Of a stretch of DNA of 64,000 nt, positions 19,144 to 30,344 are shown in pieces. Each line of letters begins with the position of its first letter. Positions within the stretch are counted from its first letter, which is position 1. Position numbers and translations under genes: made by a program. Source of the DNA: Candidatus Zixiibacteriota bacterium (lineage in GTDB: Bacteria; Zixibacteria; MSB-5A5; GN15; FEB-12); assembly GCA_040753875.1 (NCBI GenBank), contig JBFMDV010000028.1, forward strand, positions 1-64,000, in the 5' to 3' direction. The notes below the pieces were generated by a model. It worked only from the letters and a program-made list of their open reading frames with translations, did not search any database and was not told the DNA's origin.

Positions 19144-19217
19144 TGGGCCTAAATGGAATCGAACCATTGACCTCGCGCTTATCAGGCGCGCGCTCTAACC
19201 ATCTGAGCTATAGGCCC
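19144..19217 (-). tRNA. tRNA-Ile (GAU)
   Basis: The 74-nt cloverleaf has acceptor GGGCCTA paired with TAGGCCC, discriminator A and anticodon GAT. CCA is not encoded. It is the first of two tRNAs in the 16S-23S spacer, the usual Ile-Ala order. Confidence 0.95.
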
Positions 19218-19374
19218 AGAATAACAAGTCGATCTGCTCGCCTGAAAGGCGCCGGATAACATTTGTATGTAAATAGCCCGCCGAAGACCGGCGATCCGGT
19301 CCGGAGGTGAATTCGTGTCGCTCGACCATCGATGGTGCCGACCGGTGGGGTCGGGCATCACACCGTGCTCCTTA

Positions 19375-20925
<1,551 letters not shown>

Positions 20926-21148
20926 ATATCACAAATGTTACTTTGTCTCTTCCGAAGTCATGATCTGGGCGAACAAACGTTCGCTTGTTCATGATTTACA
21001 AATATTGATCACAACGATTCAACCGAATCGTGGACCCGCGACACGACCGCCAAACCTATGGCGCCGTGTCTTCGACGTGGCTATTTAGTTGTCAAAGAAC
21101 CGCTTTCCGACAAAAAATCTGCCAAACGTTCCTGTCCGGCAGACTTGA
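20926..21148 (-). other. rRNA leader region
   Basis: The stretch between the rRNA promoter and the 16S 5' end carries no gene. It contains the boxA-like site at 21089-21101. On the far side of the promoter, 21178-21480 likewise shows nothing recognisable. Confidence 0.6.
21089..21101 (-). promoter_or_regulatory. boxA-like site in the rRNA leader
   Basis: GGTTCTTTGACAA on the minus strand is identical to the site before 23S and is placed between the promoter and 16S. Confidence 0.6.
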
Positions 21149-21177
21149 AGAATACACCACCTATACTTGACTGTCAA
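21149..21177 (-). promoter_or_regulatory. rRNA operon promoter
   Basis: On the minus strand, TTGACA (21172-21177) is separated by 17 bp from TATTCT (21149-21154). It is the best sigma-70-type match upstream of 16S, about 225 bp before it. Confidence 0.8.
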
Positions 21178-21480
21178 GCGATTTTTTACAAATCTTTCCT
21201 GATGTCAAACAAACCGGTTGAGATTCTGACGCTGCCAGACCTTGTCGTCTGTTACCCCGCCGATGCGAAGCAAGACGTCACTCCGGACGCCAACAGACTA
21301 TTATCGGCACTTCCAGTGTATGTCTGAAGCGACTGTCTGTCAAGCCCGCATCGCGAGATTCTTACAGATAATATACGGCCTGGCGATATCTCTTGTGGGA
21401 CTGGGGAGTCAGTTACTGGGCTTGACCGTAATTTGGTCGCTTCGAGCCACAGCCCGGCCCGGCCATGCCCAGGAAGCGGT

Positions 21481-22824
21481 TCAGACGGTGATCTCGAGAC
21501 TCGAGATCAGCTTGCGGAGGTTGGCCGCGTCCAGTCCAAGTTCCCGTGCGGCCGCGCTAACGTTGGACCGGTTGTGATCAAGGGCTTTGATAATCAGCGC
21601 TCTTTCAAAATCGCGAACCATCCTTCGGAACCCATTCTTTCCGGCCAGGTCCTGAGCGGGGATCTTCAGATACGACGCGACATCAGCCCAGTTAATGTAG
21701 TACGACGGTGTCAGATCGATGAGGGACCTCACGGCATCGCTAAGGCGGCGGACATTGCCAGGCCAGTCGTACTCAACGAGCATATCGCGAGCCCTCGGCT
21801 CGATCACTTTCAGACCGATCCCCCTCTTGCCACACCAGAGTTCCAGGAAATAGTCGATGAGGTCGGGGATATCTTCGCGCCGGTCTTTCAACGGCGGCAT
21901 CACGATCGTGATTCCTTTGAGGCGATAATACAGGTCTTCGCGGAAAATCCCCTGCTTGACCAGCGTGAACAAGTCCCGATTGGTGGCGCAGAGAACGCGG
22001 ACATCGACTATCCGAACATTGGGCTCGCCCATACGGGACATCTCCCCCGTCTCGAGGACCCTGAGGATTTTCCCCTGGGTGGTCTTGTCCAGGTCGCCGA
22101 TCTCGTCGAGAAACACGGTGCCGCCGTTGGCGTATTCGAAGAGCCCGATGCGTCCTTCGACAGCGCCGGTATAGGCGCCTCGGACGTGGCCGAATAGTTC
22201 CGATTCGACCAGACTGGGGTCCTTATGGTTGCAGTTGAAGATGCCGAATCGCTGGGACGCCCGGGGGCTTCGTTTGTGCAGCGCGCGCGCCACCAGCTCT
22301 TTGCCGGTCCCGGTGTCACCGAGGATGATTACCTTGTTGTCGCTTGGTCCGATCTGCTCGATTGTCCGATACACATCCAGCATGGGACGGGATTTACCTA
22401 CCAGACCATATTCCGCGCGGGCGAGCCGGACCAGCTCGGGGTGTGACGATCGGAGGTGGTGATACTGAACGGCATTGCGGACCGCTTGAACCACTCGCTG
22501 GGGTCCCTCGTTCTTGCCGACGTATTCATACGGCTGGTGCTTTTTATCGATCCGTTTCTCGGGATACTCACCAGGGTAACCGGTATTGAAAACGATGGGG
22601 ACATCGCAGGGAAGGTCACGGATCCTTGAAGCCGTCTGGTAGCCGTCCATCTTCTCCATGCGGATGTCGAGGACGATGGCGGCGAGGTCAGTGCGGCTCT
22701 CGACTATTGTGAGCGCTTCCGCGCCGGAGGCAGCCGCCACCAGATCGTAATCATCAATGAATAACTCTGTCAGGCCTTCAATAACACCAGGGTCGTCATC
22801 AACTATCAATATTGTATGGCGCAT
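21481..22824 (-). CDS. NtrC-family sigma-54 response regulator
   Basis: This 447-residue protein has a receiver domain (residues 1-115, VDDD acidic pocket, phospho-Asp in VLDIRMEKMDGY), a sigma-54 AAA+ domain (about 140-375, Walker A GDTGTGKE, GAYTGA loop in place of the commoner GAFTGA, Walker B GGTVFLDEIGDL, arginine-finger region) and a Fis-type helix-turn-helix (NVSAAARELGLDAANLRKLI). It should activate sigma-54 promoters when phosphorylated. The ATG at 22822-22824 starts the receiver motif MRHTILIVDDD and lies 31 bp after the sensor kinase stop, so the two form one operon and a two-component pair. Its targets are unknown. Confidence 0.93.
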   Translation of the reverse strand: MRHTILIVDDDPGVIEGLTELFIDDYDLVAAASGAEALTIVESRTDLAAIVLDIRMEKMDGYQTASRIRDLPCDVPIVFNTGYPGEYPEKRIDKKHQPYEYVGKNEGPQRVVQAVRNAVQYHHLRSSHPELVRLARAEYGLVGKSRPMLDVYRTIEQIGPSDNKVIILGDTGTGKELVARALHKRSPRASQRFGIFNCNHKDPSLVESELFGHVRGAYTGAVEGRIGLFEYANGGTVFLDEIGDLDKTTQGKILRVLETGEMSRMGEPNVRIVDVRVLCATNRDLFTLVKQGIFREDLYYRLKGITIVMPPLKDRREDIPDLIDYFLELWCGKRGIGLKVIEPRARDMLVEYDWPGNVRRLSDAVRSLIDLTPSYYINWADVASYLKIPAQDLAGKNGFRRMVRDFERALIIKALDHNRSNVSAAARELGLDAANLRKLISSLEITV

Positions 22825-22855
22825 CTCCTCGGAAGAATCCTTCGCGGTAGGTTTG

Positions 22856-25800
22856 TCACGTATTGCCAGCCGCGAGCAATATAATAAACTGGGTTCCTTT
22901 GTCAATAACCGACTCCACTTCGATCGATCCGCCGTACAGTTCGGCGATCTTGCGGCTGATCGCCAGACCGAGACCGGTACCCGTGCGCGGCTTCGTGCTG
23001 TAGAACGGATCAAAGATACGGGAAAGATTTTCCGGCGGTATCCCTGCGCCGGTGTCGGCGAATCGAATGCGGATATTCTCGACAGATCGATCGGCTGCGA
23101 TAGAAATGCATTTGGGTCGATCATCGCACATAGCGTCGAGCGAATTCCCCATCAGGTTGGACAGCAGGCTGAACAAGTGGTCATGCATACAACGGACCTC
23201 AAGGTCGTCGTCTATCTCGACCGTCACCTCCACCCCGTCGCGCTGCAGCCGGCCCCGGTGGGACTCGATCAACTCATCCACGAGGTCGCGCAGATTGACT
23301 GAACTCTGAGAGACGGAGCTTTCGAGCCGGGAGTATTTCATGACCGTATCAGTCATCTTGATCGCTCGTAACACGGCCGCTTCGATCAGTTCCATGAGTC
23401 GGATATTCCGCGCTGTTTGCTCGGTATCTCCGGTATCCGCACCAAGACGTTCGCGCAGCTTGTACAGCGAGGTTGTCGCCGGGAACAAGGCATTATATAT
23501 CTCGTGAGCGATGCCGCCGGCAATCTGCTTCACCTGATTATACTGCGCCTGTGTGACTTGCTGGAGCCGGGCCTCATCACGCCGTCGCTCGGTGATATCG
23601 TAACCGATCGCGATCGCGGTCAGTCTGCCTGTCTCCGGCGCAAGAAAGGAAGAGTTCGACCAGAGGATCGTCCGGACCTCGCCGCGTTTGGTAATAAGCG
23701 GTCCTTCGTAGCGATCTTTCGGATGTCGCGCCACCCAGGACTTGAAATCTGACAGCCCTTCGTGAACGGCCTCGGGAGGGAGAAACATCTCCGGCCAGCG
23801 TTTGCCGAGCACTTCAACGGCGGAATAGCCGGTGACCCGTTCGCATTCCTCGTTAAAAACCGTCAGGCGGGCGTTTTCGTCGAGACAAATAATGAGACTG
23901 TTGGCGGTTTCGAGGATGGACCTGGAAAAGTCGCGTTCCCTCTTTATCTGTTGACCGGCGCGGACACTTTCGCTGATGTCGCGAACGAAGAGAACGGCAC
24001 CAAGAACGGTGTCATCGGGGCCGCGAAGCGGCGACATGCGCACGGAATACCACTGTTCCGTGCCTGCTTCACCGCGCGCGAAGGTTAATTCCTGGGTGTT
24101 GCTGTGCGACCCGATGTTCTGCAGGAGCCGTCCAATCACGTGTGTCACCTCGCGCGGAAAGATCGCGTCGATCGACTGCCCGACCACACCGTCCGTTACG
24201 AAGTCGGCGTTCCGAAGCGCCAGCGTGTTGGCAAACCGGATGACGCCCTCGGTGTCAACCGTCATGATGGCGTCCCCCGCCCCTTCAACAACGGCTCGGT
24301 ACTGTTCTTCACTTTCGCGCAGGGCGCTCTCAGCTTGAAGCCGCTTCGTAATATCGACGAAGGCGCCGAGCACGGCTATCGGTTCACCGGCAGCGTTGGT
24401 AACAAGGCTGGCCGACACCTGCACGTGAAACGGCGTACCGTCCCATCGCTTCGCCATTGCCTCGCCAACAAAATGACCGCGCGCCATGACTTCGACCATG
24501 ATGGCGTCGAATTCACCTCGGTTATTGGCGAGTTCGCCGAGCGACATGTTGAGCGCCTGGTCTTTGGTGCAGCCCCACATGCGCAGGGCGGCGTCATTGA
24601 CATAACTGATCCTGCCATCGAGAGCCGCCAGAGCGAGCGCGTTTATGGAGGAGGCCAGCGCCCGTTCTTTCAGGAACAGGTCCTCTTCGATGAGTTTTCG
24701 CTCGGTGATGTCCAGATCGGCGCCCATGAATCCGGTGAATTCTCCCGCTTCGTCATATACCGGCACCCCGTTGGTATAGAGCCAGGCGATACCTCCGTCT
24801 TTCGTCTGAACCTTATCTACTGAGTCGCGGAAAGGGGTGCGTTTGGCTATTTTGTCAAAGACGATCTGCTTGAATTCCTCGCGACCTTCCGGGGGGTGCA
24901 GATCGTAACAGTGCATTTTGCCGATCATCTCATCCTGCCGATACCCCAGGATCGCTTCGCAGGCCTGGCTTACATAGGTGTAGAGCCCGGTGGTGTCCAC
25001 CTCCCAGACCAGCTCCCGGCTCTCCTGAGTCACTTTGTCGAACCGGCGTTCGCTCGTCCGCAGCTTTTCCTCGGCCAGTTTGCGATCAGTGACATCGATT
25101 GCGGTACCCAGAACGGCCTGTTGACCCTGAAATTCGATCAGCTTGGCGGCATACTGCACCCAGCGGACAGCCCCACTCTTGGCTCTAATCTTGACCTCAT
25201 ACGATTGCGGCACATCTTCGCCCTGAAGGCGGGCGCGTCCCCACTGTTTTATGAGTTCCTTGTACTCGGGGTCGATGACGTCCCAAAAACTCATGGCCGC
25301 AAGTTCGTCGAGCGAATACCCGGTAATAGCCACCGAGGCGGGGTTGCAGTACAACAGTTTTGTTTCGTCGAAAATGGTGATAGCGGCAGTCATCGATTCC
25401 GCAACAGCACGGAATTTCGCTTCACTCTCTTCAAGGGCCAGGGCGGCAAGCTTCCGTTCGGTCATGTCCAGCGCCGTACCCAACACGGCTCGCTTGCCGC
25501 GATACTCGATGAGCCGAGCGGCGAACTCGACCCAATGGGTACGTCCGGCCTTGCTGACCACTTTCAGTTCAAGCCGTTCCGGCACCGGTTCCCCCCTGAA
25601 TCGAGCCTGCGCGCGTAGCATCGCTTCCTCGCGCTGATCCGGATGCACCAGTTGCCAGACCGACATGCCGGTCAACTCCTCCGGCGAATACCCGCTAATC
25701 TCCGACATAGCCGGGTTGGCATACAGGAGCTTCTCGGCATCATAGATGATGATAACGGCGTTGACCGATTCGGCCACAGCCCTGAACTTGGCCTCACTTT

Positions 25801-28030
25801 CGGCCAAAGCGCTGACGGCCAATTGGCGTTCGGTAATATCATCAGCATGTACCATGACCAGGTTCGGAGGCACGAAGCTGTAATTAACGGACATGTATCG
25901 GTCCTTGCCGGTGGTGCGGAAGTGGTACCACATTTCGCGCGTGTGGGTGGTTCGCTCCTCCAGGCAGCGCCTCATGTCTTTCAATATGTCCGGACTCTCG
26001 CGATACATGTCGCCGGCTTTAGAGCCAACGAAATTCGATACGCCGCCATGGGTCACCTCGCTGGCCTTGGCGTTAAAATCGGTGAGCACAAAGTCCGGGT
26101 CGACCCATTCCCAGATGTACGTGGCCATTGGAAAGGCCTCGAACTGCGCCCGTAACCGTTCGCGACTGAGATGCAACGCCTGCTCGGCACGGTTCTTCTC
26201 GGTAATGTCGCGAACGATGGCCAGCACTTCGTCATAACCGCACGGGACCAGCCGCGCCTCTTCATCGACCGTCTTCCCATCGACAGCCAACTGATACTCG
26301 AATACCTGCATCTTTCGGGTCGCCAGACACGTGCGGAGATTCGCCATGGTTAGCGCTGCGACATATGGCGGCAGAATGTCCATGACCGTCCGGCCAATCA
26401 ACCGGTCGGCCGGTACGAGCAGTTGCTGACCGGCATGGATCTGATAATCGCGGATGTGCCCGTGCCGGCCGATACGGAACATCAAGTCCGGAGTTGCATT
26501 GAGGATCGCCTGGTTTCGTTCTTCCATGCGGCGGAGTTTGGTCAGGGTGCCAAGGTGAACATAATTGAGCACCAACAGGCCGAGACTCACGACAGCCAGT
26601 ATGATGAGGAGGAGATTCCGGTACCGCCAGAAGAGAATGCTGACATATTGGTACCATTGGCGGCGCGTCACTTTACCGATGTATGACATCGTTGTTGAGG
26701 TGAGCAGCAGGCGATCGGGATCGTCGCGCGACGCTTTCCGAAGCAGTGTCACGCCCTCGACGTAAGCAGGCAGTAGAGCGAGACGCTCCAGTTCCGAGGA
26801 AAACAGTTCGAGGCCACGGGAAGTCTGATACAGCAACCCAGGCTCGGGCTCGCCCGGAAGACTCAACGTACTCAGCAGTCTCTGGAACTGCTGAGGTTGG
26901 TCGGCTTCGACGACAAGGCTCAGCGTGGAATCGTACAAGCGAAGCCCGCCGGCACGCGTGACAACGTGAAGCAGCGGATATGATGACCCAAAGGCCAAAG
27001 CGAATTGCATGTCGGCGGGATCCTCTTTGGTCGTGCCGCGACGAATCATCACACCGTTCCCGTCGATGATGCTCAGTACCCCGTGCTCAGTGTGAGGCGT
27101 TTCACCGACAGTTCCCCCAACACCAGGCTGGAAGAAGGCGAAGCGGTCATGTTGAGAGGGAACAGAACGGAGGAGGGGGCCCCGAAAACTATCGGCCACG
27201 ACGAAATTGAAGACCACTTCACCGTGCCTATCGACCCGCGTGAGATAACCAAAGCGATCATCGAAGTGGGCGTCGCGCACGCCGTTGTCCGGACCGTAGC
27301 TGACAAACAGCAGACCCGAATTACCGCTGTCTCCACACGGATAGAAACCATTTGGATCGATCGAAGTGGCAACCGGCAGCGACCATTCAACCCTGAGATT
27401 CTCGATATCAACGCAGGCCAGGACACGCGGCATCAGATCCCTTCCCACTGAAACACGGAAGAACAGCTCAGTCAGACCATCATAGTCGTAATCAGCCGCT
27501 CCGAGAAAGATAACGCCCGGCTCCCACCGGCCGTTGCCGGTGCGATCGGTACCACTCGCCAGGAAGATCAGGTCATATCTATTGGTCCCGGGGAAGTTGC
27601 GCGCAACAAATGCCGAGTCGTGGCGATAGCAGCCAACCGCCACCCCTGGTCTTCCCGAGGCGCCGTCGATGAACACAGAACAATCAGTGAAGGTGGCAAA
27701 CAGCGGGTCCTGCGAGACGGTTTGGTTTCTGGTCAGGTCATAAATGAGGACGCTGGCGGCTTCGTCGGAGTGGTAGACGGCATTGAAAGCCTGCACGATC
27801 AACTCCGACCAGCCGGACTCGTTTGGGAATATCCAGAACGGTTTTTGGATACCTGGTCGATCGGGACTCAGGGTGTACGCTCGCTCACTGACAAAGCAAT
27901 ATGGCAGCAGCGAAGTATCTCCGAGCGGTGAGATCTCTATATGTTGCGGCTGCGGACTGACTCCCAGAACGCTCTGCCCCAGGAGCGCTGCCGCGCCACA
28001 ACAGAGTCCGAGCAATCTGTGGCGAGACAT
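22856..28030 (-). CDS. Giant multi-PAS sensor histidine kinase
   Basis: This protein of about 1724 residues has a signal-like N-terminus, a periplasmic region of some 450 residues with propeller/FG-GAP-like repeats (YDYDGLTELFFRV), and one membrane helix (about 470-492). About eight PAS domains follow, near 500, 627, 747, 877, 998, 1123, 1243 and 1367. Next are an H-box (GGIAHEIYNALFP, His near 1508) and an HATPase domain with NSLDA, DTGAGIPP and TGTGLGLAI motifs. PAS 3 and 4 share SEAKFRAVAES and look like a recent duplication. It has no receiver domain; the NtrC-type regulator follows 31 bp downstream. An upstream ATG (28075) would add 15 residues, but the signal fits 28030. The signal sensed is unknown. 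Confidence 0.9.
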   Translation of the reverse strand: MSRHRLLGLCCGAAALLGQSVLGVSPQPQHIEISPLGDTSLLPYCFVSERAYTLSPDRPGIQKPFWIFPNESGWSELIVQAFNAVYHSDEAASVLIYDLTRNQTVSQDPLFATFTDCSVFIDGASGRPGVAVGCYRHDSAFVARNFPGTNRYDLIFLASGTDRTGNGRWEPGVIFLGAADYDYDGLTELFFRVSVGRDLMPRVLACVDIENLRVEWSLPVATSIDPNGFYPCGDSGNSGLLFVSYGPDNGVRDAHFDDRFGYLTRVDRHGEVVFNFVVADSFRGPLLRSVPSQHDRFAFFQPGVGGTVGETPHTEHGVLSIIDGNGVMIRRGTTKEDPADMQFALAFGSSYPLLHVVTRAGGLRLYDSTLSLVVEADQPQQFQRLLSTLSLPGEPEPGLLYQTSRGLELFSSELERLALLPAYVEGVTLLRKASRDDPDRLLLTSTTMSYIGKVTRRQWYQYVSILFWRYRNLLLIILAVVSLGLLVLNYVHLGTLTKLRRMEERNQAILNATPDLMFRIGRHGHIRDYQIHAGQQLLVPADRLIGRTVMDILPPYVAALTMANLRTCLATRKMQVFEYQLAVDGKTVDEEARLVPCGYDEVLAIVRDITEKNRAEQALHLSRERLRAQFEAFPMATYIWEWVDPDFVLTDFNAKASEVTHGGVSNFVGSKAGDMYRESPDILKDMRRCLEERTTHTREMWYHFRTTGKDRYMSVNYSFVPPNLVMVHADDITERQLAVSALAESEAKFRAVAESVNAVIIIYDAEKLLYANPAMSEISGYSPEELTGMSVWQLVHPDQREEAMLRAQARFRGEPVPERLELKVVSKAGRTHWVEFAARLIEYRGKRAVLGTALDMTERKLAALALEESEAKFRAVAESMTAAITIFDETKLLYCNPASVAITGYSLDELAAMSFWDVIDPEYKELIKQWGRARLQGEDVPQSYEVKIRAKSGAVRWVQYAAKLIEFQGQQAVLGTAIDVTDRKLAEEKLRTSERRFDKVTQESRELVWEVDTTGLYTYVSQACEAILGYRQDEMIGKMHCYDLHPPEGREEFKQIVFDKIAKRTPFRDSVDKVQTKDGGIAWLYTNGVPVYDEAGEFTGFMGADLDITERKLIEEDLFLKERALASSINALALAALDGRISYVNDAALRMWGCTKDQALNMSLGELANNRGEFDAIMVEVMARGHFVGEAMAKRWDGTPFHVQVSASLVTNAAGEPIAVLGAFVDITKRLQAESALRESEEQYRAVVEGAGDAIMTVDTEGVIRFANTLALRNADFVTDGVVGQSIDAIFPREVTHVIGRLLQNIGSHSNTQELTFARGEAGTEQWYSVRMSPLRGPDDTVLGAVLFVRDISESVRAGQQIKRERDFSRSILETANSLIICLDENARLTVFNEECERVTGYSAVEVLGKRWPEMFLPPEAVHEGLSDFKSWVARHPKDRYEGPLITKRGEVRTILWSNSSFLAPETGRLTAIAIGYDITERRRDEARLQQVTQAQYNQVKQIAGGIAHEIYNALFPATTSLYKLRERLGADTGDTEQTARNIRLMELIEAAVLRAIKMTDTVMKYSRLESSVSQSSVNLRDLVDELIESHRGRLQRDGVEVTVEIDDDLEVRCMHDHLFSLLSNLMGNSLDAMCDDRPKCISIAADRSVENIRIRFADTGAGIPPENLSRIFDPFYSTKPRTGTGLGLAISRKIAELYGGSIEVESVIDKGTQFIILLAAGNT

Positions 28031-28100
28031 AAGATGGTAACAAGGTACATCATTCTGCGAATAAGTCAAATGCACCGTCGCGCGCCTCCCAGTTCAAGAG

Positions 28101-28128
28101 TTGTACTCGCCCCGGTGTTGTCTATATT
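28101..28128 (+). promoter_or_regulatory. Promoter directly before the glycosyltransferase start
   Basis: TTGTAC (28101-28106), a 16-bp spacer and TATATT (28123-28128) lie five bases before the ATG at 28134. Transcription would start at about the first codon, giving a leaderless message; no Shine-Dalgarno site is present. Confidence 0.5.
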
Positions 28129-28133
28129 GCATC

Positions 28134-29984
28134 ATGACCACTAAGGCTCGAAACATGGTCCGATTAGCCGTCCCCAACTGGGTTCTGCCGGTAACCCTGG
28201 TCATCGCGGCGTTCCTGGTCAGACTCATGTATCTGAATCAGGTGACGGCTATGCCGACCTTCGAGCATCCGGTGATGGATGAGCAGTATCATGTAAGCCT
28301 GGCCGACAGGATCAATTCACCGGCTGGTTACGGCAACGAGCCATATTACCGGGCGCCTCTCTACCCGTATCTGTTTGCACTCATCTATCGCGTAGCCGAT
28401 CATTCTCTGTACTGGTCGCGGATTATCCAGATAACCATCGGTTCACTGCTTCCTCTGCTCGTGTTGTTGTTGGGGACCAGGCTCTTTGGTCGGCGTATCG
28501 CCCTGTGGGGAGCCGCGATTGCGATGGTCTACCCTACATTCCTCTACCACGATGTCACGATCCTCATCACCAGCCTGAAGACGCTTTTGGCTGTGCTGCT
28601 TGTCTGGCAGTTATATCGAACAGAAGATACGCCGACGGCTGGAAATTTCGCAGCGTCAGGACTACTGCTTGGCCTCGCGTCACTCGCAAGACCGAACTTC
28701 CTGGTGTTGTTTCCGGCACTGGCATTATGGGTGTGGGTTCAATTGAAAGATCGGATCGGCGTGAAATCGGCCGTGCAGAAGTACCTGCTGCTGGTTGTTT
28801 CGTGTGTTGTGGTTATCCTGCCAGTAACAATTCGCAATTACGTTGCAGCCAAGGACGTGGTGTTGATCGCCTGGCAGGGTGGGTTCAATTTTTTCCTGGG
28901 GAACAACCGGGCTGCTAACGGATGGTCGGCCACAGCGCCGGGGATTGATGCCACCTGGGAAGGCGGGTACAAAGAGGCAGTCGTGATCGCGGAAAACCAA
29001 GAAGGACGACCACTCAAACGTTCCGAGGTTTCGGACTTCTGGTATCAGCGTGGCTGGCAGGAGATACAAGCTGACCCCGGACATTTCGCTGCACTGACAT
29101 TCAAGAAGACCCGGCTGTTCTTCCAAGGATATGAGATACCCAACAACGAAGATCCGTACAACGTGCGTCAGTTTTCATGGCTGATCCGACCACTTCTATT
29201 GGCCGGTGTTATCAAGATTCCCTTCGGCATTCTGGCGCCGCTCGCGCTGCTCGGGATCGGGTTGTCGCTCAGACACTGGCGGAAATATTTGATCCTCTAT
29301 GTGTTCCTGGCGGCCTGGATAGGATCGTTTCTTTTCTTTTTCGTCTGCGCAAGGTATCGCCAGCCATTGCTGCCGTTTCTCATTCTGTTTGCGGTTGCTG
29401 CGACAGCACAACTAGTCGACTGGTTTCAAAAACGTCGGTGGAAAAACCTCTCCCTCTCTTTGCTCGTGCTCATACTGTTGATAGTCGAGAGCAACCACAG
29501 CCTGCTGGGAATTGACAGACGGCGCACTGAGGCTGAAAATCAAGTGATGTTTGGGACCGTGTACCTGGACCAGAATAGGCGATCCGAGGCGGAGACCTAT
29601 TTTCGAAGTGCGGTTGCAGCCGACCCGACATTCGCTCCCGCACACATCAATCTGGCCATTGTCTGTTCGCAAACGGGTCAGACGGAAGAGGCAGTGGCGC
29701 ATTACCGGACGGCGCTTGAGCTGGAGCCGTACACGGTCGACACGTATCTTAACTTTGCCACGCTCTTGCTCAATCAAGGGGACAGAGCCGGGGCGCTGAA
29801 CATACTGGAGCGAGCGCGGCAGGCGAATCCGCTCAGCGACGACGTGCATGTAAAACTCGCTATGACATACTTCGAACTGGGGCATTTGGCAGAGGCGCGG
29901 CAAGCTATCGGTCAGGCGCTCAGACTGAATCCACAGAATTCCCTCGCCCAGAGGATAGCGCAGGAACTGGTCCGCCAAAAATAA
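28134..29984 (+). CDS. GT39/ArnT-like membrane glycosyltransferase with C-terminal TPRs
   Basis: This 616-residue protein has about ten membrane helices over residues 10-450, and the first outer loop carries the acidic pair expected of lipid-phosphate-dependent glycosyltransferases (HPVMDEQYHVSLADRI). A cytosolic or periplasmic tail holds three or four TPR units (AEAYTYF-type motifs such as SEAETYFRSAVAADPTFAPA, residues 475-610). The family moves sugars from polyprenyl phosphate carriers to proteins or lipids; the acceptor is not known here. The start at 28134 is supported by a promoter five bases upstream; an ATG at 28155 is an alternative. It is divergent from the sensor kinase, with about 100 bp between them. 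Confidence 0.85.
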   Translation: MTTKARNMVRLAVPNWVLPVTLVIAAFLVRLMYLNQVTAMPTFEHPVMDEQYHVSLADRINSPAGYGNEPYYRAPLYPYLFALIYRVADHSLYWSRIIQITIGSLLPLLVLLLGTRLFGRRIALWGAAIAMVYPTFLYHDVTILITSLKTLLAVLLVWQLYRTEDTPTAGNFAASGLLLGLASLARPNFLVLFPALALWVWVQLKDRIGVKSAVQKYLLLVVSCVVVILPVTIRNYVAAKDVVLIAWQGGFNFFLGNNRAANGWSATAPGIDATWEGGYKEAVVIAENQEGRPLKRSEVSDFWYQRGWQEIQADPGHFAALTFKKTRLFFQGYEIPNNEDPYNVRQFSWLIRPLLLAGVIKIPFGILAPLALLGIGLSLRHWRKYLILYVFLAAWIGSFLFFFVCARYRQPLLPFLILFAVAATAQLVDWFQKRRWKNLSLSLLVLILLIVESNHSLLGIDRRRTEAENQVMFGTVYLDQNRRSEAETYFRSAVAADPTFAPAHINLAIVCSQTGQTEEAVAHYRTALELEPYTVDTYLNFATLLLNQGDRAGALNILERARQANPLSDDVHVKLAMTYFELGHLAEARQAIGQALRLNPQNSLAQRIAQELVRQK

Positions 29985-30344
29985 TCGGGGCGGCACGCCG
30001 GATCTTCCGGATCCGGGTTCCTCTGGTTATGCCACAAGCCCAGCTCATATTCCACTTAGCACTTGCGTCTTAACGTGGGGTAGTGTATCTTCTTTCTGTC
30101 CGGAGTGTCCCTGCAGCACGAAGGCATAAGCTCTCAGCCACAGTTCTATCACACTGACCGCCATAGTGGTCCGTCCGTTCGAGCGGGCGTCCTCACGTAG
30201 GCAAGGAGGTGATGGTCTTACAAGCACGGTTCAGTCTGAAGCATCAAAGTATCAGTGTCCGGGGTCTGCACTACACCACCGGGATCGACATCAAGCCACC
30301 AGGACGGCGCAGTTGTTCAACGTTGTAGCTTGTGGAGTTCACTA
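29985..30344 (+). other. Long 5' leader of a dockerin gene
   Basis: This region has no gene of its own. A promoter lies at 30063-30091, so the transcript would carry about 245 nt of untranslated leader. It contains an 11-base match to the 16S 3' end (AAGGAGGTGAT, 30203-30213) 131 nt before the start codon. A 38-codon frame beginning ATG at 30212 follows it directly, with spacing too short for normal initiation. Confidence 0.5.
30063..30091 (+). promoter_or_regulatory. Promoter of the dockerin gene at 30345
   Basis: TTGCGT (30063-30068), a 17-bp spacer and TATCTT (30086-30091). The -10 is the same as that of the promoter at 31428-31455. Confidence 0.5.

Noticed and set aside
21433-27451. Long plus-strand frames opposite the kinase and regulator
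   Set aside because: The minus-strand proteins have full domain sets; the plus-strand frames are complementary-strand shadows in GC-rich DNA.
30212-30328. A 38-codon leader peptide after AAGGAGGTGAT
   Set aside because: The ATG is only two bases from GGAGG, too close for normal initiation, and the second leader with this motif has no similar peptide. It is kept only as a possibility in the findings.
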